Of a stretch of 8,785 nucleotides of DNA, positions 1 through 5,348 are shown piece after piece. The stretch spans positions 1 to 8,785 of the forward strand of contig CAZLCL010000034.1 of the NCBI GenBank assembly GCA_964558315.1, in the 5' to 3' direction. Source of the stretch: MWCM01 sp964558315 (GTDB lineage Bacteria; Patescibacteriota; UBA1384; XYA2-FULL-43-10). Made by a program: the position numbers and the translations under genes. How positions within the stretch are numbered: position 1 is the first letter of the stretch; the number at the start of each line of letters is the position of its first letter. The notes under the pieces are model-generated. The model did no database searches. It had not been told where the DNA came from and was given only the letters and a program-made list of their open reading frames with translations.

Positions 1-2858
1 CCACAACATTTTTTATATTTTTTGCCGCTACCACAGGGGCAAGGGTCGTTGCGACCAACTTTACCGGCTTTATTCTGCACCGTGCCTTGTTTACCAGCAC
101 TAGCTGACATTCGTTCAAAAACTGTTTTGCCGGCAGTGCGGATTGTAGTGGTTACGCCACTTGAGTCAGCGGTTTGCGGTTGGTGGTTGGCAGTTTGGTC
201 CGAATCAGACTGCTTCGCCACTCCCATTTTTGAATCGTTTTCTCGATTTCTCGATTTCTCGATTTCTCGGTTGTCTTCAACTGTTTGTTCTTCTGTTTCT
301 GTGTTCTTCAGTTCTTGAGTATCCGTGTCTCCTATGCGATCTTCATCTGGCTTGATATATTCTAGTGGTCTTCTCTTAATTGGCATAGTTGGTTGCACAC
401 TTACCTCAACCTTTAGCATGGTCCTGGCCACGCTACTTTCGATAGACGATAAAAGCTGGTTAAAAAGTTTATAAGCCTCATGCTTATACTCAACCAAAGG
501 ATCTCTTTGTCCATAACCTCGCAAACCGATTGAGCCACGCAATTCCTCCATAGTTGTAAGATGCGCCACCCAATGCAGATCAATAGAGCGCAGATATATG
601 CTCTTTTCAATAGTCATCATAATATCGCCATATCTTTGAGCTTTTTCGTTATATATCTCCATCGCCTTGTTTGATATATACTCAAAATCTGCCTGTTCTA
701 ATTTTACCTCTCCTAGAATTGTTTTTGCTTCGCGCAAAATTATCTCGTCATCCCCAGTATAAATATTACAAATCCGCTCGATCTCATCCTCAATAATTGC
801 TTTTATCTCATCCCGCAAGCTCTGTGGTCTCTGCTCTTTTTCCTGCCAATTTTCAAATGATTCAACTTCTTTCTCTCGATTCTTTGATTCTTCAATTTCT
901 TGGTTATCACCCTCTAGAATTTTTCGTCTTTTCTTATATATAATCTCTCTGTGCTTGTTTATTACATCATCGTATTCAACCAAATGCTTCCTGATATCAA
1001 AATTGTGACCCTCGACTCTTCTTTGTGCCGACTCGATTGATTTAGTAATCATTTTATTATCTATCGGGATATCGTCAGGCAAACCAAATCTCTCCATGAT
1101 ATTCTTAATTCTTTCGCCACCGAAAATTCGCATCAAATCGTCATCAAGCGCAACATAAAATTGGCTGGAACCGGGGTCACCCTGCCGGCCTGAGCGTCCT
1201 CTTAACTGATTATCAATTCGCCTCGCTTCATGCCTTTCTGTGCCAACCACATGTAAACCACCCAATTTTTTGGCTTCCAGATCTAACTTTATATCCGTTC
1301 CCCTACCAGCCATATTGGTCGCGACCGTAACCGCTCCGACTTTGCCGGCTTTGGCAATGATTTTTGCCTCTCTCTCGTGTTGTTTGGCATTTAATATCTC
1401 ATGTTTTATACCTGCCTTCTTGAGCAATTTTGAAGCCATCTCATTTTTTTCAACAGATACCGTGCCAATTAATACCGGCTGTCCTTTTTGATTTTTCTCT
1501 TTAACATTCTCAACGATAGCTCGCCACTTGGCAGATTGGTCTTTATAAATCAGATCATTCTGATCCGATCTTACCATTGGCTTATTGGTGGGGATTTCAA
1601 CCACATCCAGCGTGTATATCTTATAAAATTCCTCAGCTTCGGTAGCGGCTGTTCCTGTCATGCCTGAGAGTTTTCGATACATTCTAAATAAGTTCTGAAA
1701 AGAAATTGTCGCCAAAGTCTGCGATTCTCTTTTGACCTCTACTCCCTCTTTAGCTTCTATGGCTTGATGCAATCCCTCTGAATAACGCCTGCCTACCATT
1801 AAGCGTCCGGTAAATTCATCCACTATTACAATCTCGTTATCTTTTACAACATAATCTTTATCTTTTTTAAACAAAGCATGAGCTTTAAGCGCTTGCTCCA
1901 AATGATGCACAAGTGAAATGCTATCATTGTTATAAATATTGCTTATCCCCAGCATTTTTTCCATAGCGGCGATACCCGATTCTGTAAGCGTTACAGCTCG
2001 ATCTTTTTCATCTATTAAATAATCCTGTTCGGCCTTTAAATTCGGCACAAGAGAAGCAAATTGTTGATATAAAGAAGCCGACTCCTCCGCTGGAGCTGAT
2101 ATTATTAAGGGAGTTCTAGCTTCATCAATTAAAATTGAATCAACTTCGTCAACAATCGCAAAATTCAGCTCGCGTTGAACGCAAGATTCCAAATTCGGCG
2201 CCATATTATCGCGCAAATAATCAAAACCAAATTCATTATTTGTGCCATAAGTAATATCGCAAGCATACGCATCTTTACGTGAACAAGAAACAAGATTAGA
2301 TCCGTCACACTCCGAATAATGCTTATAATCTTTGGTTTTTTGAAATTTGTAGGTGGTCTGATTGCTCTGCACGACACCGGTAGATAAACCTAAATAATGG
2401 TATATTTCTCCCATACCTTCGCCCTGATGTTTAGAAAGATAATCGTTGACCGTAACCAGATGAGCCCCACGCCCGCTCAAAGCGTTCAAATACAAAGGAA
2501 GAGTGGCTACTAAAGTTTTTCCTTCACCAGTTTTCATCTCTGCAATTTTCCCTTGATTCAATACCAAACCGCCAATTAATTGAACATCAAAATGGCGTTC
2601 GCCCCATACTCTTTTAGACGCCTCTCGCACTAAAGCAAAGGCTTCTGGAATAATCTCTTCTAATATCCTTTTTTCGGACTCGTAATCACCAGATGCCGAT
2701 TTAAATTTTTCTTTAAAATCAGCGGTTTTTTGAGCAAAATCCTCTGCTTTTAATTTGCTAATTTCATCTTCTAAAGAGTTGATTTGTTCGACTATTCGAT
2801 TAAGCTTTCCAATAACCTTTTGATAAGAACTGCCCACCAATTTGTCTAAGATTCCCAT
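1..2858 (-). CDS. secA: Preprotein translocase ATPase SecA, missing only its last few residues
   Basis: SecA is the cytoplasmic motor ATPase that pushes preproteins through the SecYEG channel. One open frame runs from ATG at 2858 to the left edge (952 full codons), with the stop outside. Visible landmarks are Walker A TGEGKT (about residues 110-115), the DEVD box (237-240) followed by SILIDEARTPL, MTGTAATEAEEF from 400, NMAGRGTD (515-522) and QLRGRSGRQGDPGS around 552-565. The helical scaffold/wing region follows, then a charged low-complexity linker (about 815-933). It ends with the zinc-binding SEC-C motif CPCGSGKKYKKCCG (940-953), whose last Gly is cut by the edge. AAGG at 2867-2870 lies 8 nt before the ATG. 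The length is at the long end for SecA because of the linker and a charged insertion near 650-675. It is preceded by its own promoter-like site. The identification is secure. Confidence 0.97.
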   Translation of the reverse strand, partial: MGILDKLVGSSYQKVIGKLNRIVEQINSLEDEISKLKAEDFAQKTADFKEKFKSASGDYESEKRILEEIIPEAFALVREASKRVWGERHFDVQLIGGLVLNQGKIAEMKTGEGKTLVATLPLYLNALSGRGAHLVTVNDYLSKHQGEGMGEIYHYLGLSTGVVQSNQTTYKFQKTKDYKHYSECDGSNLVSCSRKDAYACDITYGTNNEFGFDYLRDNMAPNLESCVQRELNFAIVDEVDSILIDEARTPLIISAPAEESASLYQQFASLVPNLKAEQDYLIDEKDRAVTLTESGIAAMEKMLGISNIYNNDSISLVHHLEQALKAHALFKKDKDYVVKDNEIVIVDEFTGRLMVGRRYSEGLHQAIEAKEGVEVKRESQTLATISFQNLFRMYRKLSGMTGTAATEAEEFYKIYTLDVVEIPTNKPMVRSDQNDLIYKDQSAKWRAIVENVKEKNQKGQPVLIGTVSVEKNEMASKLLKKAGIKHEILNAKQHEREAKIIAKAGKVGAVTVATNMAGRGTDIKLDLEAKKLGGLHVVGTERHEARRIDNQLRGRSGRQGDPGSSQFYVALDDDLMRIFGGERIKNIMERFGLPDDIPIDNKMITKSIESAQRRVEGHNFDIRKHLVEYDDVINKHREIIYKKRRKILEGDNQEIEESKNREKEVESFENWQEKEQRPQSLRDEIKAIIEDEIERICNIYTGDDEIILREAKTILGEVKLEQADFEYISNKAMEIYNEKAQRYGDIMMTIEKSIYLRSIDLHWVAHLTTMEELRGSIGLRGYGQRDPLVEYKHEAYKLFNQLLSSIESSVARTMLKVEVSVQPTMPIKRRPLEYIKPDEDRIGDTDTQELKNTETEEQTVEDNREIEKSRNRENDSKMGVAKQSDSDQTANHQPQTADSSGVTTTIRTAGKTVFERMSASAGKQGTVQNKAGKVGRNDPCPCGSGKKYKKCC
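239..270. repeat. 8-bp tandem repeat (TTTCTCGA x4, last unit imperfect) inside secA
   Basis: On the plus strand the units lie at 239-246, 247-254, 255-262 and 263-270, the last ending GG instead of GA. They encode part of the Arg/Glu/Ser-rich linker just before the SEC-C tail, around residues 863-874. The unit length is not a multiple of three, so gain or loss of one unit shifts the reading frame. Confidence 0.9.
878..909. repeat. Degenerate 8-bp-periodic twin of the 239-270 repeat, inside secA
   Basis: Plus-strand units GATTCTTT, GATTCTTC, AATTTCTT and GGTTATCA match GATTTCTC x3 plus GGTTGTCT at 245-276 at 23 of 32 positions. The offset is exactly 633 bp, a multiple of three. Both copies therefore encode a related peptide: DNQEIEESKNRE at 651-662 and DNREIEKSRNRE at 862-873. 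Confidence 0.6.
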
Positions 2859-2892
2859 ATAATTTTCCTTAAAGTAATAACCAAAAAATCAA

Positions 2893-2909
2893 TAACTAAT
2901 AATTAGTTA
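2893..2909. promoter_or_regulatory. 17-bp perfect inverted repeat in the secA 5' region
   Basis: TAACTAAT and ATTAGTTA arms (8 bp each) flank a single central base. It lies immediately downstream of the predicted secA -10 box, where transcription would start, and 35 nt before the ATG. A dimeric repressor site is possible; an AT-rich coincidence is also possible. Confidence 0.35.
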
Positions 2910-2910
2910 A

Positions 2911-2938
2911 AGTGTAATAATTAATCATAAAATATCAA
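2911..2938 (-). promoter_or_regulatory. Putative sigma-70-type promoter of secA
   Basis: On the minus strand TTGATA (2933-2938) matches the -35 consensus at 5 of 6 positions. After a 16-bp spacer comes TACACT (2911-2916), which matches the -10 consensus at 4 of 6. The -35 box overlaps the T-run of the upstream gene's terminator, which fits an independently transcribed secA. Confidence 0.4.
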
Positions 2939-2982
2939 AAAACCAAACGGTATTTATGCTATAAAAAAGAATTAACCGTCTG
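2936..2982 (-). terminator. Putative intrinsic terminator after the TIM-barrel gene
   Basis: On the minus strand CAGACGGT (2975-2982) pairs with ACCGTTTG (2944-2951), 8 bp including one G-U. After one G come six T residues (2937-2942). The G-U pair would be an A-C mismatch if read on the plus strand, which supports the minus direction. The 23-nt loop is long for a terminator. Confidence 0.5.
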
Positions 2983-3028
2983 TTTACAACTTTAGCACTA
3001 ATAAGGAGTGAAAACAATTAAATTGCGA

Positions 3029-3724
3029 TCAAGCAAGTATTTTTTCTAAATATTCTTTTATCTTAATTTGTTCTTTTAAACTGTTGCTAAGTTCAATTGC
3101 GCTATATTTACCAAGATATTGCTTATGTTGTTTAATATACTCCATCTCTGAGAAGTTATCTAAAGTATGAGATTCGTAAACCAACAACTCCTCACCATGA
3201 GTTAAGGCTTTATACTTCTTCTCTTTTATTGCCGATAAATGGCTACAACCTACAGTATATTCGTTCAAAAGCTCCTTAAATTTTTCTTGCCCCGGAGTGT
3301 TTTGTCTAATTGCAAAATCCTCATAATGAGAGATATCTAAACAAATTCCAGCCGATAAAGCAAGGGTTTCCTCATAATTTGACATATCTAAACAATTCTC
3401 AGTATATATCATACTACTCAAATCGTTGTTCATTTTTAAAAATTCTATAGCCTCCGATCCGGGATGGATATTAAAAACCTCTGCTCCATATCTCTCAATA
3501 AAAAAATCAATCTCCCACCTCTCCATATCCGTTCTAAGATGAACAAATGGCGCTTTTTTAAGAGTTGATTTTTTAAGCAAATTATAAAACTCTTTTCGCT
3601 CTTCTGGCTCTAGCACAGTAGGGAAAAGGGCTAACTCGGAAATGCCCAAAGAATCTATTTCGCGAATTTTTTCTCTCCAATCGGAACCCCAAATCGTAGT
3701 CAATCCCAAATAAATTTTTCCCAT
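3029..3724 (-). CDS. Small TIM-barrel protein of the xylose isomerase-like / AP endonuclease 2 superfamily
   Basis: 231 residues from ATG at 3724 to TGA, with AAGGA at 3734-3738, 9 nt upstream. The order of likely metal ligands follows endonuclease IV and sugar-phosphate isomerase/epimerase barrels: H62 (FVHLRTD), H87 (NIHPGS), E109 (YTEN), D130 and H133 (CLDISH), H162 (SHLSAIK), H176 (THGEE) and E211 (IELSNS). Of the nine classic Endo IV ligands, only the Asp of the DxH pair is clearly missing (LTH here). At 231 residues it is shorter than typical Endo IV (about 280). It starts 34 nt after the hydrogenase-like gene, so the two are probably co-transcribed. I infer a di- or tri-metal hydrolase or isomerase. 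The substrate, DNA abasic sites or a small sugar, cannot be read from the sequence. No signal peptide or membrane segment is seen, so it is probably cytoplasmic. Confidence 0.75.
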   Translation of the reverse strand: MGKIYLGLTTIWGSDWREKIREIDSLGISELALFPTVLEPEERKEFYNLLKKSTLKKAPFVHLRTDMERWEIDFFIERYGAEVFNIHPGSEAIEFLKMNNDLSSMIYTENCLDMSNYEETLALSAGICLDISHYEDFAIRQNTPGQEKFKELLNEYTVGCSHLSAIKEKKYKALTHGEELLVYESHTLDNFSEMEYIKQHKQYLGKYSAIELSNSLKEQIKIKEYLEKILA

Positions 3725-3733
3725 GTCTTTAAA

Positions 3734-3738
3734 TCCTT
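3734..3738 (-). promoter_or_regulatory. Ribosome binding site of the TIM-barrel gene
   Basis: AAGGA on the minus strand, 9 nt before the ATG at 3724 and inside the 34-nt gap after the upstream gene. It supports that start and translation from a shared transcript. Confidence 0.6.
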
Positions 3739-3758
3739 ATAAAATTTTAATTGCAAAA

Positions 3759-4631
3759 TTATTCAGTTTTTTTTAAATTGAAATTGACTCCCAAATCAAC
3801 TCCATCAGCATAGCTCAATCTGCCACGATGTGCTCCCAAACTATTTTTGCCAGCAAGATCAACATATCTTTTTACTTTTAATTTTTTTTCGTCTCTGCTT
3901 AACTGTTGATTGATAATTGCCGGGCCGCCAATACATCCGCCATCACAATTTAAAATATCTAAAAAACGATACGAGGTTTTGCCCTCCTCCATCTCCGTTA
4001 ACACCGGTTCTATACGGGCGATTGTGTCGTCAATCAGTATCTCCTCCGGCTTGAACACTTTTAACAAATGAGCTGTATGCGCCAAACCTCCAGAAACCGG
4101 ATAAATTTTTGTATATTCTTGAATTAATGAATCAAATTGATATTGCTGATCAAATTTTTGCTCATAAATTCGTTCTTCATTGAATATATCTTTGAGCTCT
4201 TTAAAGGTAATTACTCCACTGATTACCTCCGGGTAAAGTGGGGCTTCAATCGTCTTTTTTGCGATACATGGCGAAATAAAAAAATTGAGATACTCTGGAT
4301 AGTGTTGTTTAATGATTCTAGCCTCAGACAACATCGGTGACGCATAAGGCATAAGATATTGCACCAAGTTGGGGTGCCTGGACTTAATATAAGCTACCAA
4401 AGTCGGGCAGGGAGAGGCAATGAAATATTTTTGTTCGGGATTTCGTTTAATATAATCTACATACCACCAATTCACCATTCTGGCACCAAAAGTTAACTCT
4501 GTGACCATATCAAATCCAAGAGATTTTAGCATTGCAATTATTTGTGGATATTCAAAATCTATAGGAAAAGATGGTGCCAGTAAGGCAATTGATTTGCTGT
4601 CTCTAATTCTGTTTTTAATTAATTGATCCAA
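3759..4631 (-). CDS. [FeFe]-hydrogenase large-subunit C-terminal (H-cluster) domain protein, stand-alone
   Basis: 290 residues forming essentially only the H-cluster domain. The three signature regions are present: ASPCPTLV (C75), SPCIAKK (C122, K125) and NCDGGCIGGP (C229, C233). These match the four cysteines that hold the [4Fe-4S] part of the H-cluster (C300, C355, C499 and C503 in CpI) and the lysine near the cyanide ligand (K358). FGAR (48-51) and ASPM (97-100) are also family-like. The proton-relay cysteine (C299 in CpI) is Pro74, the Met of MPC is Ser120, and the acidic EE segment is replaced by NWWYVD (54-59). There is no N-terminal ferredoxin-type cluster domain and no PAS or phosphatase tail. 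This suggests a sensory/group-D-like or non-catalytic relative, not a working H2-evolving enzyme. No HydEFG maturases lie in the window. The start is TTG at 4631; a TAA two codons upstream prevents extension, and no convincing Shine-Dalgarno is seen. The family is secure, the activity is not. Confidence 0.82.
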   Translation of the reverse strand: MDQLIKNRIRDSKSIALLAPSFPIDFEYPQIIAMLKSLGFDMVTELTFGARMVNWWYVDYIKRNPEQKYFIASPCPTLVAYIKSRHPNLVQYLMPYASPMLSEARIIKQHYPEYLNFFISPCIAKKTIEAPLYPEVISGVITFKELKDIFNEERIYEQKFDQQYQFDSLIQEYTKIYPVSGGLAHTAHLLKVFKPEEILIDDTIARIEPVLTEMEEGKTSYRFLDILNCDGGCIGGPAIINQQLSRDEKKLKVKRYVDLAGKNSLGAHRGRLSYADGVDLGVNFNLKKTE

Positions 4632-4671
4632 TTTTTATTGTTATCTATAAAAGTTAATTATCATTCACTCC

Positions 4672-4677
4672 ATTATA
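4672..4677 (-). promoter_or_regulatory. Possible -10 box upstream of the hydrogenase-like gene
   Basis: TATAAT on the minus strand just after the hpf stop would give a leader of about 33 nt to the TTG start. No -35 box is visible at the right distance, so the gene may instead be read through from hpf. Confidence 0.25.
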
Positions 4678-4691
4678 AACAAAATTTTTAG

Positions 4692-5108
4692 TTATTTTTT
4701 TCTACTGGGCACAATCTTACCTATTGTCCCGCCAACAACTTTACCTGCTCCTCCGACAACATTTATTACAGATTTAAATTTGCTATGTTGTCTGCGGCTG
4801 TTTAGTGATAACTTGTCGCAATATCTTCGCAATTTTCTCTCAAACGTTCTATAGGCATATTGATAAGCTCTCATGGCTCTATCGTCTATCTCCTCGATAA
4901 ATATCGTTTCTTTTGGTAATACTGCCTTGATATTTACTGCTTGATCTACTCCCCCTTTATTTGGGCCACTCTGATCTATAAAGCTCACTTCCACATTAAC
5001 TGGGCTGACATCACGTAAAAACCTTTTCAATCTCATAATCTGTCTTTCGATCTGAGATTTCTGCTTAGAGGTTAACACTACTCCCTTGGTCTTAATTAAA
5101 ACCTTCAT
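4692..5108 (-). CDS. hpf: Ribosome hibernation promoting factor / RaiA-like (S30AE family)
   Basis: 138 residues from ATG at 5108 to TAA. The protein has the S30AE pattern: a first strand (MKVLIKTKGVVLT), a basic helix (SKQKSQIERQIMRLKRFL), two middle strands (NVEVSFID and QAVNIKAVLPKETIFIEE), and a long basic second helix (DDRAMRAYQYAYRTFERKLRRYC). It ends in a Lys/Arg- and Gly-rich tail. Such proteins bind the 30S decoding centre to store or dimerise idle ribosomes. The length is between short HPF (about 95-110) and long HPF (about 180), and no C-terminal dimerisation domain is seen. An in-frame ATG at 5186 would add 26 residues. I prefer 5108 because GGAGG lies at 5113-5117 and the family fold begins there, while 5186 has no ribosome site and lies only about 10 nt from the predicted transcription start. 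Confidence 0.82.
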   Translation of the reverse strand: MKVLIKTKGVVLTSKQKSQIERQIMRLKRFLRDVSPVNVEVSFIDQSGPNKGGVDQAVNIKAVLPKETIFIEEIDDRAMRAYQYAYRTFERKLRRYCDKLSLNSRRQHSKFKSVINVVGGAGKVVGGTIGKIVPSRKK

Positions 5109-5112
5109 TCTG

Positions 5113-5117
5113 CCTCC
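5113..5117 (-). promoter_or_regulatory. Strong Shine-Dalgarno deciding the hpf start
   Basis: GGAGG on the minus strand, 4 nt before the ATG at 5108. It selects this ATG over the in-frame ATG at 5186. Confidence 0.65.
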
Positions 5118-5203
5118 AAAACAAATTATTAAAGATCTTGCCCACTTATGCCAATCTCTTTTCGAGAAAAGTTTTGGGCTATTCAATTGTCCAGCTCAAT
5201 TAT

Positions 5204-5212
5204 ATTATACCA
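5204..5212 (-). promoter_or_regulatory. Extended -10 promoter of hpf
   Basis: The minus strand reads TGGTATAAT, a perfect extended -10 (TGn plus TATAAT). No good -35 is visible, as expected for extended -10 promoters. Transcription would start near 5197, leaving a leader of about 88 nt before the ATG at 5108. Confidence 0.6.
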
Positions 5213-5265
5213 AAAAATTATTAATATTAATTAGATATTAGATCTTGCTATCAGCAAATAAGGGT

Positions 5266-5291
5266 ATAGATCTACAAAAGTAGAAATCTAT
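5266..5291 (-). other. Hairpin with a Cas12a-repeat-like core, single copy
   Basis: The minus strand at 5287-5270 reads ATTTCTACTTTTGTAGAT: a TCTAC/GTAGA stem with a UUUU loop, preceded by AUU and followed by U, as in Cas12a (Cpf1) CRISPR direct repeats. An outer TCTA/TAGA helix, separated by a 2-nt bulge, extends it to about 10 bp. It lies between the serS terminator and the hpf promoter. There is no second copy and no cas gene in the window, so it may be only a stable hairpin. Confidence 0.4.
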
Positions 5292-5294
5292 TAT

Positions 5295-5328
5295 AAAATA
5301 AATCATACCGGTTGATATGATTTATTTT
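5295..5328. terminator. Long AT-rich hairpin just after serS, probable terminator
   Basis: A perfect 13-bp stem (arms 5295-5307 and 5316-5328) encloses an 8-nt loop CCGGTTGA. It begins 21 nt past the serS stop, and the minus-strand 3' arm ends in ATTTATTTT. It is nearly symmetric and could act on either strand. The low-GC stem and interrupted T-run make it a weaker terminator than the one after greA. Confidence 0.5.
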
Positions 5329-5348
5329 TAATCGTTATAGCATAATAA

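Noticed and set aside
22..355. Plus-strand open frames antisense to the secA C-terminus
   Set aside because: They lie inside the secure SecA frame; their Ser/Phe/Leu-rich peptides are the complement of the charged linker and repeat, with no ribosome site or family signature.
413..610. Second minus-strand frame within secA
   Set aside because: Out of frame with SecA and without recognisable features; a shadow of the scaffold domain region.
1240..1491. Plus-strand frame opposite secA
   Set aside because: Antisense to the conserved NBD2 coding region of SecA; no independent support.
2165..2377. Minus-strand frame within secA near the DEVD box
   Set aside because: Overlaps the conserved SecA coding sequence in another frame and lacks any family resemblance.
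4137..4340. Plus-strand frame opposite the hydrogenase-like gene
   Set aside because: Antisense to conserved PCIAKK-region coding sequence; no ribosome site or known motif.
4644..4667. Tiny leader ORF (ATG with 7 codons) before the hydrogenase-like gene
   Set aside because: The GGAG is only about 3 nt from its ATG and a 7-codon frame is expected by chance.
5109..5186. 26-residue N-terminal extension of hpf from an ATG at 5186
   Set aside because: No ribosome site, only about 10 nt from the predicted transcription start, and the S30AE fold begins at the later ATG, which has a GGAGG.
5250..5348. A CRISPR array around the Cas12a-like hairpin
   Set aside because: Only one repeat-like unit is present; no second copy at a 55-70 nt interval on either side and no cas gene in the window.
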